Shown in pieces: positions 25,866-34,766 of a stretch of 64,000 nt of DNA; the first letter of the stretch is position 1, and each line of letters begins with the position of its first letter. The notes under the pieces were generated by a model that was not told the origin of the DNA, ran no database searches, and worked only from the letters and a program-made list of their open reading frames with translations. The stretch is from Histidinibacterium aquaticum (GTDB taxonomy: Bacteria > Pseudomonadota > Alphaproteobacteria > Rhodobacterales > Rhodobacteraceae). The stretch lies in NCBI RefSeq assembly GCF_008710275.1, contig NZ_VYQE01000003.1, positions 248,001 to 312,000 of the forward strand, read 5' to 3'. Both the position numbers and the translations under genes were made by a program.

Positions 25866-27482
25866 TCACGCGAAGAAGACATCTTCTTCCTCTTCCCTGG
25901 TCTCCGGGTCCGCCCCCGGGGGCCGCCCCGCGATCCGGTCGTGAACCTCGCGCTCGTCCGCGATGGAATAGAGCCGCCGGATCCGTGCCGAGAGGCCCGG
26001 GGACATCGGGCCGGGGACATGCGCGTGTTTGTCGGCCCAGGGCGCGAGGCGGCGCCGTATCCCCGCGCTGAACCCTGCGAACGTCTCCGAGGCCCGGGCG
26101 ACCGCGGCTTCGACCTCCAAGTCGCGGGCCGCCGCAACCCGTGCGAGGAGGTCGGCCAGCACCCGCGTCGACTCCCCAAGGTCCTTCAGCGCATCTGCCG
26201 CGCCCTGCTCTTCGCCGAGCTCGATCGCCTCCAGATCGGCGATGGCGGCTTCCTGGCGGCGGGTCCGATCGATGAGCGCCCGGGACCGGTCCCCGAGCTC
26301 GGTCCTGGAATCCCGCAGCTGGCGTGAGACTTCCATCATGGCCCGCCCCTCCTGTCCGTAGCGGGTCGAGACCAACGTGGCGTTCAGCCCCATGAGGTGG
26401 ATCGTCTGCTCGGTCCGCGCGATGGTCGCGGCCGGTCCCGCGACCGCGGCATAGGCCTTCGCGGCGGCAAGCAGTTCCTCGCGAAGGGCCGGCGCGGCGA
26501 GGGCGGAACCTCCGCCGGCCTCGGCCGTCAGCCGGTCGGCGAAGGCCGTGAGGTCCGCGGCATCGACGGCCTCGGAGAGTTCCCGCAGGTCGGCTGCGGC
26601 GCGTCCCGCGTGCTCCTTCATCGTCGCGAACCGTGGGAGGACACGCTCTTCCGCCTCCCGAAGGCTCTCGGTCGCGGTGGCAACGAGGGTCCTGCAGAGG
26701 GCCTGGAGGACCGGCCGGTCCTCGGCCGGTGTTCCGGGCGCCAACTCCGCGATCTCGGCGACGTGATCGAGCCGCTGCCGAAGGGCATCTCCCGCCTGCA
26801 GCCCCACCAGCGCCGCGCCGAGTTCCTGCGCGAGACGGGTCACCGTCGCCGAAAGGTCGGCGGCTCGGCGTGGCAGGTCGGTCCGGTCGAAGACCGCGCC
26901 GACGAGTCCTGGAAGTTCGACGTACAGCCGGTCCATGCGCGCCAGGTCGCGGCTGCAGGCCTCGAGCTTGGGACCAGCGTCCTTCATGCGGTCATCCGCG
27001 TCTTCGAGAGCCTCGGCAAGCCGCTCCAGCGCCTGCTCAACCTCCTCGATCGTCTCGCGCGCGCCGCTTGCGAAGTGCTGGATGGAGCCGTCTCCCGCCC
27101 GAATGGAGGAGCCGACGATCAGCGCGTTCGTGGCGATCACGCGCGTGCCCCGGGCGTCGCGCCGAATCTCGGTCAGCAGGCCCCGGATCTCCGCGGATCT
27201 GTCCTGCATGAGGCCGGCCACCTCGGCGAGCCGTCCCAGCCGCTCCCGGAGCCCTGTCGCCCGGTCCCCCGCCCGTCGCGCCTGATCCGCGAGCCTGGTC
27301 CGTCCCTCAAGGCCGCACCGAGCGGACAGGTCGGTAAGGGAGCCGGAGACGGCCTCTACCCGGTCCTGCAGCTCGAACAGACGGTGCGGCACGTCATCGA
27401 AGACCGCTTCGATCTCCGAGGAGACGGCCCGAGCCGTCCGCGCCAGCGCGGCCAGATCGGTTGCCGGGTCGGCCGACCTCAT
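25866..27482 (-). CDS. Soluble MCP-like chemosensory protein (divergent, two tip-like helices)
   Basis: A 538-residue, nearly all-helical protein with no signal peptide or TM helix. Two stretches resemble the MCP signalling tip [37 protein letters not shown] near residue 117 and IHLMGLNATLVSTRYGQEGR near residue 370, each followed by heptad-like helices. Between them is LQAGDALRQRLDHVAEI, a pattern I have seen in other chemosensory proteins. The C-terminus is very acidic (TREEEEDVFFA). Its ATG overlaps the cheB stop (ATGA), so it is the ninth gene of the operon. Possibilities are a cytoplasmic signalling scaffold or a decoy receptor. No characterised homologue comes to mind. Confidence 0.72.
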   Translation of the reverse strand: MRSADPATDLAALARTARAVSSEIEAVFDDVPHRLFELQDRVEAVSGSLTDLSARCGLEGRTRLADQARRAGDRATGLRERLGRLAEVAGLMQDRSAEIRGLLTEIRRDARGTRVIATNALIVGSSIRAGDGSIQHFASGARETIEEVEQALERLAEALEDADDRMKDAGPKLEACSRDLARMDRLYVELPGLVGAVFDRTDLPRRAADLSATVTRLAQELGAALVGLQAGDALRQRLDHVAEIAELAPGTPAEDRPVLQALCRTLVATATESLREAEERVLPRFATMKEHAGRAAADLRELSEAVDAADLTAFADRLTAEAGGGSALAAPALREELLAAAKAYAAVAGPAATIARTEQTIHLMGLNATLVSTRYGQEGRAMMEVSRQLRDSRTELGDRSRALIDRTRRQEAAIADLEAIELGEEQGAADALKDLGESTRVLADLLARVAAARDLEVEAAVARASETFAGFSAGIRRRLAPWADKHAHVPGPMSPGLSARIRRLYSIADEREVHDRIAGRPPGADPETREEEEDVFFA

Positions 27483-28594
27483 GCCGCCCCCGCGCGCGCG
27501 CCGAATTCGGCGATCGCTTCGGCGATCCGGTCGAGCGGCACGGCCCGATCGGCCCCGCCCATGCGCATCGCCTCGCCCGGCATGCCCCAGACGACGGAGC
27601 TCGCCTCATCCTGGATCAGGGTCGCGGCGCCGGCAGTCCGCATCTCGACCAGGCCGCGCGCCCCGTCGTCGCCCATGCCCGTCATGAGGATGCCCTGCGC
27701 CGCCGGACCCGCGGCGATGGCGGTGGAGCGAAACAGCACGTCGACCGAAGGTCGGTGCCGCGCGACGTATGGCCCGGAGACGATGTCGGTCCTGTAGCCG
27801 CGACCGTGCCGGCGCAGGATCAGGTGACTGTCGCCGGGCGCGATCAGAACCTCGCCCCTCTCCGGCCGGTCGCCGTCGCGCGCCTCGGAGACGCGAACCG
27901 TGCAGAGCCCGTCGAGCCGGCGGGCGAAGGCTGCGGTGAATTTCTCCGGCATGTGCTGGACAACGACGACGGGCGGCGTCCGGGGGGACAGACCGGGCAG
28001 CACCCTTGCCAAGGCCTCGGTCCCGCCGGTGGAGGCTCCGATCGCGATGACCGGGGGCATCGGGGGGACCACGGAACTCGGCCGCGGCGGCGCGAGAACG
28101 GCATCGGCGGTAAGCTTCGGGCCCGGGCGGAGATCCGGTGCCGGCCCCGGCGCGGGGGGCGGCTCGCGCCCCCCGCTGGGCCGCCTGCGGCGCCCGGCAT
28201 GCGCCGCGGCGCGGATGGCGTCGCAGAGCCGGATCTGGGCCTCCTGCCGATCAGACTCCGAGGCAAGGCGCGGCTTGCCGATCACTTCGGCCGCGCCCAG
28301 TTCGAGCGCGCGCAGCGCGGCGCGGGACCCTGCCTCGGTATGGCTCGAACAGATGACAACAGGGATGGGCCGCTGCGCCATGATCCGGCCCAGGAAGGTC
28401 AGCCCATCCATCCGGGGCAGTTCGAGGTCCAGCAGGATCACGTCCGGAAGGCTCTCGCGCATCTGCGCAGCCGCGGCGAAGGCATCGGGGGCAGTGGCGA
28501 TGACCTCGATCCCGCCGTCGCCCTCCAACAGGCGGCGCAGGGCACTCCTTGCGGCCGCGCTATCATCGACGATGAGGACACGGATCCTGGTCAT
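27479..28594 (-). CDS. cheB: CheB, receptor glutamate methylesterase/response regulator
   Basis: A 371-residue CheB. The receiver domain covers about residues 1-120 (VDDSAAARSALRRLLEG, phospho-Asp in ILLDLELPRMDG), followed by a Pro-rich linker and the methylesterase domain (about 185-370) with catalytic Ser in GASTGG, His in VVQHMPEKF and Asp in GMGDDGA. It removes methyl groups from the MCP to reset signalling. The ATG overlaps the cheR stop, and its stop overlaps the MCP-like gene. Confidence 0.94.
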   Translation of the reverse strand: MTRIRVLIVDDSAAARSALRRLLEGDGGIEVIATAPDAFAAAAQMRESLPDVILLDLELPRMDGLTFLGRIMAQRPIPVVICSSHTEAGSRAALRALELGAAEVIGKPRLASESDRQEAQIRLCDAIRAAAHAGRRRRPSGGREPPPAPGPAPDLRPGPKLTADAVLAPPRPSSVVPPMPPVIAIGASTGGTEALARVLPGLSPRTPPVVVVQHMPEKFTAAFARRLDGLCTVRVSEARDGDRPERGEVLIAPGDSHLILRRHGRGYRTDIVSGPYVARHRPSVDVLFRSTAIAAGPAAQGILMTGMGDDGARGLVEMRTAGAATLIQDEASSVVWGMPGEAMRMGGADRAVPLDRIAEAIAEFGARAGAA

Positions 28595-29454
28595 CGCTGG
28601 ACTCCTTCGAGTCGAAAGACGCCCGGCGCGCGCTGGCTCAGACCGGGCCGCTGGACGATCATGGATTCCGAATGACCGACGATGAGATGGCCGCCGGGCC
28701 TCAGGTGATCGGCGACCGCATCGATCACGCGCGCCTGCGTCTCGCGCTCGAAGTAGATGAGCACGTTGCGCAGGAAGATCACGTCGAGGCCTGCGTCCAC
28801 GGCGTACGGCGGCGAGAGAAGGTTGAGCGGGGCGAAACGGACGCGGGCCCGCAGCTCCGGCACTATCCGCGCGCGGGCTTCGCCGCGCCCGCCCCGGCCG
28901 GTCATGGTGCAGGCCCTGCGAAGGTCCGGTGGCACCGGGGCAAGCTCCCGCTCCGGGTAGACGGCCCGGCGCGCGGTCTCGAGGACGCTGCGCGTGATAT
29001 CCGTGCCGAGGATCGCCCAGTCGAATCTCGGCTCGGATTGCGCCGCCCGGTGCAGCAACATTGCCGCCGACCAGGCCTCTGCCCCGGTAGAGGCGGCCGC
29101 GCTCCAGAGGCGAAAGCGGACCCGCTGGGACCGGGGCTGTTCGGCGATGGCCTCCGGGATCAGCCGGTCGTCCAGCAGAGCATAGCGGTCGGGCTCGCGG
29201 AAGAAGTCCGTCTTGTTGGTCGTAATCACTTCGACAACGTGGGGCAGCTCTGCCTCCAGCCCGCCTTTCTCGAAGAGGTGCGCGAAGTAGGCATCGAGCG
29301 TCGGAAGATTGAGCGCGGTCAATCGCTTGCGCAGCCGCGCCTCGATCATGAGTCGCTTCGACTCGGAAAGGTTGATGCCAGTCGTCGCGCGGACCACGCG
29401 GCAGAACCGGTCCAGATGGTCGGTGGCAGAACGGGCCGTTCCGGCGGCACTCAT
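28591..29454 (-). CDS. cheR: CheR, MCP methyltransferase (variant SAM motif)
   Basis: A 287-residue CheR with the N-terminal domain and SAM-dependent methyltransferase domain. TTNKTDFFREPDRY, the DITRSVLETARRAVY region and FLRNVLIYFE are as expected. The SAM-binding loop reads WSAAASTGAEAWSAAM instead of the usual GCSTGEEPYS form, so its activity or affinity may differ. It methylates MCP glutamates with CheB as antagonist. It is coupled by ATGA overlaps on both sides. Confidence 0.9.
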   Translation of the reverse strand: MSAAGTARSATDHLDRFCRVVRATTGINLSESKRLMIEARLRKRLTALNLPTLDAYFAHLFEKGGLEAELPHVVEVITTNKTDFFREPDRYALLDDRLIPEAIAEQPRSQRVRFRLWSAAASTGAEAWSAAMLLHRAAQSEPRFDWAILGTDITRSVLETARRAVYPERELAPVPPDLRRACTMTGRGGRGEARARIVPELRARVRFAPLNLLSPPYAVDAGLDVIFLRNVLIYFERETQARVIDAVADHLRPGGHLIVGHSESMIVQRPGLSQRAPGVFRLEGVQR

Positions 29455-29948
29455 GACTGCGGCTCCTCCTCCGTGGGCGCGAGCCTGCCTTCGAACAGGG
29501 CCGAGACCTCGAGCAGGGTGACGAACCGCCCGCCCCTGCGGCCGACGCCGGCGACCATGCGCTCATTCCAGTGCAAGAGCTCCGCCTCGGCCAGGGGAGC
29601 GGCGCCGGCCTCGTCGAGTTCGGTCACCTCTATGACCCGGTCCACCCTCAGCCCGACCCTGCGCGCCGTTGCGCCCTGGCCTCCGACCCGGAGGACGACG
29701 ATGCGGGTTTCGAAGGTATCCTCCCTTGCCGGCTGCCCCAGCATGCGGCGAAGGTCGACGACCGGTACGCTTGCGCCCCGCCGGTCGATGAGACCCAGGA
29801 GATGCTGGGGCGCGCGGGGCACCGGGGCGACAGGCTTGGCGTCGAGGATCTCGAGCACGGGCGCGACCGGCAGCGCAAAGAGCGCCTCGCCGAGACTGAA
29901 GGTGATGACGGTTCCGTCCAGCATGCCGTGGTCCGGATCGACGGTCAT
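29451..29948 (-). CDS. cheW: CheW-family coupling protein (distal copy)
   Basis: A 165-residue CheW domain ([57 protein letters not shown]). It bridges CheA and the receptor. It is one of two CheW genes flanking the mcp gene. This copy has a short acidic C-terminal extension ([10 protein letters not shown]). Overlaps of 4 nt with mcp and cheR indicate coupled synthesis. Confidence 0.88.
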   Translation of the reverse strand: MTVDPDHGMLDGTVITFSLGEALFALPVAPVLEILDAKPVAPVPRAPQHLLGLIDRRGASVPVVDLRRMLGQPAREDTFETRIVVLRVGGQGATARRVGLRVDRVIEVTELDEAGAAPLAEAELLHWNERMVAGVGRRGGRFVTLLEVSALFEGRLAPTEEEPQS

Positions 29949-31582
29949 GCCGCGTCGCGCGCGCGCCGGGCGAATTCGGCATCGAGCGCGTCTTCCGCCG
30001 GGCTGAGGTCAAAATCGAACCCACCGGAGGACATTGGCTGAACCTTTGGCGTGGGCGCATGTGGCGTCGTGCGGGTCGTGGGCTGAAATTCGGATGCGGC
30101 CAGCCGGAAATAGCTCATCGTGCTACGCAGGGTGTCTGCCTGCGCGGCGAGTTGTTCCGCTGTCGAGCTGAGCTGCTCCGACGCGGAGGTGTTTTCCTGC
30201 GTGACCTTGTCGAGCTGCTGAATGGCACTGTTCACCTGCGTGGCGCCCGTGGCGAGTTCCTGGCTTGCGCCGCTGATCTGGATCACGAGCTCCGCCGTCC
30301 GTTCGATGTCGGGGACGAGACCGTCGAGCATCTGTCCGGCCTCCTCGGCCGCCTTGACGGTATTCGTGGAAAGCGAGGAGATTTCGCCGGCGGCGGTCTG
30401 GCTGCGCTCTGCGAGCTTGCGAACCTCGCTCGCCACGACAGCGAAACCGCGGCCATGCTCGCCGGCGCGAGCCGCCTCGACCGCGGCGTTGAGAGCCAGC
30501 AGGTCGGTCTGGCGGGCGATTTCCTGCACGACCATGATGCGTTCCGCGATCGTCTTCATGGCCTCGACAGCCTCGGCCACGGCCTTGCCGCTGGCGCGGG
30601 CGTCCTTGGCAGATTTCTGGGCCACGCCCTCAGTCTCGGAGGCGTTCTCCGCGGTCTGCTTGATGTTGGCGGCCATCTGCTCCATCGAGCTCGAGGCTTC
30701 CTCTGTCGACGAGGCCTGCTCGGTCGCGCCCTGGCTGAGTTCCTCCGATGTCGAGGCCATCTGGCCCGCGCCGGCCGCCACGTTCGATGCGCCGCCGGAG
30801 ACGTCGCCGACGACCTTCCGCAGCTTTTCGACCATTTCGTTCTGGGACCGGAGCAGGTCGGTGACCTCGTCGTTTCCGCGCAGGTGCGCCGTCGAGGTGA
30901 GGTCGCCGGAGGCCACCTGCCGGGCGATCGAGATGGCCCGGTTGAGGCCACGGGAGATGCCCAGGATCAGCCACGCCGCGACCCCGGTGCTGACCAGGAG
31001 GGCCAGGATCATGAGCCCGAGGATCGTCAGCCTGGCGCGGGCGTAGAGCGTATCGGCATTCTCGGCGGCCTCGGCCATTGTCCGGCGATTGTCCTGGAGG
31101 ATCTCGTCGAGCTTGAGCTCCATCTGGGCCCAGAGGTCCTGTCCCTCCCCGGAGAGAAGGCGATAGGCCCGGATGTTGTCCGTGGCGCTGATCGCCATCG
31201 CCCGGCCCGCAGTCTGACGAAGCTGCTCCGCGGTCGCGACGTACTCCGCGAGAAGAGCTTCTCCCTCTGCCGTAGCAAGCGACCGCAGCTCGGCCAGGAG
31301 CGTGTCGTGCGCGATGCGGCTGCTCTCGATCTCCTCCTCGATCTCGCGCTGGACTTCCGGACGTTCCGCGAGGAGATGCTCCCGGATGTTGCGCTGGGTC
31401 CGGAGCTGTTCTGCCGTGACCGCCTGCGCGAGCTCGACCCTCTTCGCCGAGTTGTTGACCAGCTCTCCAAGGCGGGCATTGAGACGGCCGAGGTCGTTAA
31501 GCGCGATGAAGAGCGCTGTGCCGCTCAGTGCGATGAGCAGGACGAAGGCCACGATGAGTTTCAGCTTTATGGTCAGTCGCAT
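29945..31582 (-). CDS. Methyl-accepting chemotaxis protein with 4HB-type sensor
   Basis: A 545-residue transmembrane receptor. TM1 is at about residues 7-29 and is followed by an all-helical periplasmic domain (about 30-190, four-helix-bundle type). TM2 lies near 190-212, then a HAMP domain to about 265. The signalling domain has the tip [30 protein letters not shown] around residue 360, quoted here only to locate it. The C-terminal tail (about 60 residues) is Pro/Ser-rich and lacks an NWETF-type pentapeptide. Ligand unknown. It sits between the two cheW genes. Confidence 0.93.
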   Translation of the reverse strand: MRLTIKLKLIVAFVLLIALSGTALFIALNDLGRLNARLGELVNNSAKRVELAQAVTAEQLRTQRNIREHLLAERPEVQREIEEEIESSRIAHDTLLAELRSLATAEGEALLAEYVATAEQLRQTAGRAMAISATDNIRAYRLLSGEGQDLWAQMELKLDEILQDNRRTMAEAAENADTLYARARLTILGLMILALLVSTGVAAWLILGISRGLNRAISIARQVASGDLTSTAHLRGNDEVTDLLRSQNEMVEKLRKVVGDVSGGASNVAAGAGQMASTSEELSQGATEQASSTEEASSSMEQMAANIKQTAENASETEGVAQKSAKDARASGKAVAEAVEAMKTIAERIMVVQEIARQTDLLALNAAVEAARAGEHGRGFAVVASEVRKLAERSQTAAGEISSLSTNTVKAAEEAGQMLDGLVPDIERTAELVIQISGASQELATGATQVNSAIQQLDKVTQENTSASEQLSSTAEQLAAQADTLRSTMSYFRLAASEFQPTTRTTPHAPTPKVQPMSSGGFDFDLSPAEDALDAEFARRARDAA

Positions 31583-32118
31583 CAGGTCGTCTCCGGTTCG
31601 GGGGCGAGGCCGGAGGATCCGGCGGACGGGGCGCGGCCCGGCGGGCCGGCGAGGAAGTCGGCGAAAATCGCGGCGAGGTCGGGGAGCGTGACGAAGTGAC
31701 CCCGCCAGCGGCCGATCGCGGCGACGAAACGCGGCGGCCAGCGGCTTCCGACGGTCGGTATCTCCTCAAGATCGGCGGGCCCGATACGGGTGACCTCGTG
31801 GACGGTATCGGCGCGAATGCCGACCACCATCTCCTGCCCGTCGAGCGGGATCTCGAGCACCAGTATGCGGGCCTCGGGGCCGTCGGCCCCCGGCGGCATC
31901 TTGAGGGGGACGCGGAGGTCGGCCAGCGGCACGACAGCGCCGCGCACGTTCACGAGCTCCGCAACGAAGGGCGGCGCGCCCGGGACACGCGTGACGCGGA
32001 CGGGCTCGAGGACCTCTCGCAGCTGGCTCGCCGGGACGGCGAGAACTTCTCCGCACAGGTCGAAGGTGACGACGTTGCGGGTGGCGGGCGCTTGGTCATT
32101 GATCCCTTCCTGGGTCAT
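31582..32118 (-). CDS. cheW: CheW-family coupling protein (proximal copy)
   Basis: A 178-residue CheW domain ([59 protein letters not shown]). The sequence differs clearly from the other CheW here, so they are not recent duplicates. Its start overlaps the cheA stop by 4 nt and its stop overlaps the mcp ATG by 1 nt (TGATG). The C-terminal tail of about 25 residues is Pro/Gly-rich and variable. Confidence 0.88.
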   Translation of the reverse strand: MTQEGINDQAPATRNVVTFDLCGEVLAVPASQLREVLEPVRVTRVPGAPPFVAELVNVRGAVVPLADLRVPLKMPPGADGPEARILVLEIPLDGQEMVVGIRADTVHEVTRIGPADLEEIPTVGSRWPPRFVAAIGRWRGHFVTLPDLAAIFADFLAGPPGRAPSAGSSGLAPEPETT

Positions 32119-34043
32119 GCGGCCTCCACCGTTTCTTCGGCGAGGCCTCTACCGCGGGCGACGAGGTTCGGTACGTCCAGGATGAGAGCGACCGCACCGT
32201 CCCCGAGAAGCGTCGCCCCCGAGAAGGACTTGAGGCCGGAGTGCAGGGGCGAGAGCTGCTTGATGACCGTCTGGTGATTGCCGACGATCCGGTCGACGAC
32301 CAAGCCGATCCGATCGTCGCCGCTGGTCACGATGACGACCTTCTGATGGGGATCGGGATCACCCGTCGCGCGCAGAAGGGACCTGAGACGGAGGAAGGGC
32401 ACCAGGCTGGTGCGGATGTCGAGGAAGGCGTTGCCGCTCTCACCGTCCCGGTGGCGCTCGGGGAGTTCGACGATTTCGTCCACCGCGGCGAGCGGGACGA
32501 CGAAACGCTCCGATCCGATCTCGATCAGGAGACCGTCGATGATGGCGAGAGTCAGCGGCAGTCGGAGCGTGATCGTGGTGCCGCGCCCGGCCTCGCTGGC
32601 GACGTCGATCGTGCCGCGGAGCTCCTCGATGGAGCGGCGGACGACGTCCATCCCGACCCCGCGGCCCGAGAGCTTCGTCACGGTTTCCGCGGTGGAGAAG
32701 CCGGGCTCGAAGATGAGCTTGAGCAGGCCCTCGTCGTTTTCCGGAACGCTTTCAGGGATGAGGCCGCGCTCGATGGCGCGGGCGCGCACCCTGGAGCGAT
32801 CGATGCCGCCTCCGTCGTCGCTCAGGGTGACCAGAACCTCGGCGCCGGAGTAGCCGGCTGAGAGCGTGATGCGGCCGGTTTCGGGCTTTCCGAGGGCCCG
32901 GCGGGTCTCCGTATTCTCCAGACCGTGGTCGGCCGCGTTGCGGATGAGGTGCATGAGCGGATCGGTCAGACGGTCGATGACAGTCTTGTCGAGCTCCGTT
33001 TCCTCGCCCCGCAGGTCGAGGGTCAACGGCTTGCCGAGATCGGCGGAGACGTCGTGGACGAGGCGCCGGAAGCGGGGCGTGATCGCGCCGATCGGCGTCA
33101 TCCGGATCGACATGGTGTTGTCCCGCATGCCGGTGGCGAGGCGCTGGATGTCCTCGGCCACGGACATGAGGGCGGGGTCGCGCGAGCGGGCCGCAAGATC
33201 GGCGAGCCTCGCCTCCGCGATGACCAGCTCACCCACCCGGTCCATCATCTCGTCGAGGCGCTCAGCGGGGACGCGCATCAGGGACGTGCCTCGCTGCGGA
33301 GCGAGGGCCGGTTTGGGCTCCGGCGGGCCTGCCGCACTGGTCTCGCCGTCGGACGGCGGTGCCGGCGGCTCGATCCGGAGGTCGAGGCCGTCCTCGTGGA
33401 AGAGGAAGGCGCCCCGGATCTCGTCCTCCGTCACGGAGGCGTCGATTTCGGCAACCCAGGAAAGGTAGAGGTTCTCGGGATCGATCTCCTCCAGCGGGGG
33501 TATTCCTGCGACGCGGGCCCGGATGCGCCGGGCGCCGATACGCCGGAGTTCCTCCAGCACCAGTTCGGGGCGGCCGCCGAGGGCGAGGGTATCGGGCGGG
33601 AGGGTGAAGCTGACCTGCCACGCGCCTTGCGGCTCCGGCCCCGGACCCGCACTTGGAGCGGGGACCGCACCGTCCGTCAGGGCGGCAAGGCGGGCGAGTA
33701 TCTCTTGCCCCGCCGGATCCTGCGCAACAGGCTCCCCGGCGCGCAGGAGGTCGGCGACATGGTCACGGGCTGAGAGGGACAGGGCGACGAGTTCGGGCGT
33801 GACGGCCATCGACCCGTCGCGCACGCGATCGAAGGCGGTCTCGAAGTCGTGCAGGAACGAGGCCACATCCGCCCGGCCGAACATGGCGCCCGTGCCCTTG
33901 AGCGTGTGAAGATCGCGGAAGGCGCTGTCGATCAGTTCGCGGTCGTTCGGCCTGTCCTTGAGGGCAAGGAGACTGGTCTCGAGGCTTTCCACGAGAGCGC
34001 CGGCCTCGGCGCGGAACAGGGTGAGCGTCTCTTCGTCCATCAT
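32115..34043 (-). CDS. cheA: CheA, chemosensory histidine kinase
   Basis: A 642-residue kinase. The Hpt domain is at about residues 1-105 with phospho-His in LHTLKGTGAMFG. A P2-like domain follows (about 145-230), then dimerisation, and the ATPase N-box HLIRNAADHGLEN, DDGGGIDRSRV and GRGVGMDVVR. The C-terminal CheW-like domain starts near 505. It phosphorylates the CheY and CheB encoded alongside. The start is the first of two ATGs (34043), which overlaps the cheY stop by ATGA; the second ATG is one codon later. Confidence 0.94.
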   Translation of the reverse strand: MMDEETLTLFRAEAGALVESLETSLLALKDRPNDRELIDSAFRDLHTLKGTGAMFGRADVASFLHDFETAFDRVRDGSMAVTPELVALSLSARDHVADLLRAGEPVAQDPAGQEILARLAALTDGAVPAPSAGPGPEPQGAWQVSFTLPPDTLALGGRPELVLEELRRIGARRIRARVAGIPPLEEIDPENLYLSWVAEIDASVTEDEIRGAFLFHEDGLDLRIEPPAPPSDGETSAAGPPEPKPALAPQRGTSLMRVPAERLDEMMDRVGELVIAEARLADLAARSRDPALMSVAEDIQRLATGMRDNTMSIRMTPIGAITPRFRRLVHDVSADLGKPLTLDLRGEETELDKTVIDRLTDPLMHLIRNAADHGLENTETRRALGKPETGRITLSAGYSGAEVLVTLSDDGGGIDRSRVRARAIERGLIPESVPENDEGLLKLIFEPGFSTAETVTKLSGRGVGMDVVRRSIEELRGTIDVASEAGRGTTITLRLPLTLAIIDGLLIEIGSERFVVPLAAVDEIVELPERHRDGESGNAFLDIRTSLVPFLRLRSLLRATGDPDPHQKVVIVTSGDDRIGLVVDRIVGNHQTVIKQLSPLHSGLKSFSGATLLGDGAVALILDVPNLVARGRGLAEETVEAA

Positions 34044-34405
34044 CCGAGCACCCGGCGCATGACGTCGAGCAGCTTCGCCTGGTCGAACGGTTTCACCATC
34101 CAGCCGATCGCCCCGGCGGCGCGGGCCTGGTCCTTTTTCGCGGCGTCGGTTTCGGTCGAGAGAAAGACGACAGGCACGCCGCGGCCCTCGGGACGAGCCC
34201 GGAAGGCGCGAACGAACCCCAGGCCGTCGAGCCTGGGCATGTTCTGGTCGGTGATCACGGCGTCCGGTCGCGCGCTGCTGGCGCGCTCCAGCGCCATCTG
34301 GCCGTCCTCGGCCTCGACCACGCTGTAGCCCGCCCCCTTCAGCGTCATCGAGATCATCCGGCGGACCGAGGGGGAATCGTCCACGACGAGGACCGTGCGT
34401 GTCAT
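34040..34405 (-). CDS. cheY: CheY, single-domain response regulator
   Basis: A 121-residue receiver with the acidic pair in VVDDSPSVRR, phospho-Asp in AVITDQNMPRLDG, Thr in FLSTETD and Lys in WMVKPFDQAKL. No output domain, so it acts by binding a partner: the flagellar switch or another effector. No flagellar gene is in the window. It overlaps the STAS gene upstream and cheA downstream by 4 nt each. Confidence 0.92.
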   Translation of the reverse strand: MTRTVLVVDDSPSVRRMISMTLKGAGYSVVEAEDGQMALERASSARPDAVITDQNMPRLDGLGFVRAFRARPEGRGVPVVFLSTETDAAKKDQARAAGAIGWMVKPFDQAKLLDVMRRVLG

Positions 34406-34695
34406 TCGGGCCCCTCACTCACGGTCAGGCGCCCGTCCTCCAGCGAGAGCTCGGCGTCTGCGACGTCGTCGAGCGCGAGGGCCTGCCAGACCTGCCGCAA
34501 CACCGCCGACTCCCGCAGAGCAGCGGGCGGGGCGATGCCGGAGGCCATGGCGGAGAGGACGAGTTGCACGCCCGCGGCATCCACATCTGTCGCGTTCGCC
34601 CAGTCGGCACGGTCGGCGAGCAGGCGGAGGCGCTGTTGTTCAACGCCCGACAGGCAGAGGGCGGCACCGTCGCCGCCGGCATCGGGTTCATCCAT
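34402..34695 (-). CDS. STAS-domain protein, first gene of the chemosensory operon
   Basis: A 97-residue protein. The central part (RLRLLADRADWANATDVDAAGVQLVLSAMASGI) has the shape of a STAS domain, as in SpoIIAA-like or CheA-associated proteins, with DAAGVQLV in place of the usual D-S/T-AGLQ motif; the phosphorylatable Ser/Thr is replaced by Ala. The ATG at 34695 has AGGAGGG 5 nt upstream; a GTG at 34713 is less likely. It overlaps cheY by ATGA. Its role may be a scaffold or partner in the array; this is inferred from position. Confidence 0.75.
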   Translation of the reverse strand: MDEPDAGGDGAALCLSGVEQQRLRLLADRADWANATDVDAAGVQLVLSAMASGIAPPAALRESAVLRQVWQALALDDVADAELSLEDGRLTVSEGPE

Positions 34696-34766
34696 CGCAC
34701 CCTCCTGAATCACTTCACCCAGGGGTCTAGGCGATGCGGTTTAAGAGAGCGTTGAAGTGGACTCCG

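Noticed and set aside
31696-32277. Possible plus-strand genes inside the chemosensory operon
   Set aside because: All plus-strand frames here are opposite conserved CheW/CheA codons and show no recognisable motif or ribosome-binding site.
34696-34766. CACTTC/GAAGTG inverted pair between gdhA and the che operon as a terminator or operator
   Set aside because: Six-base arms 37 nt apart without a U-tract are expected by chance.
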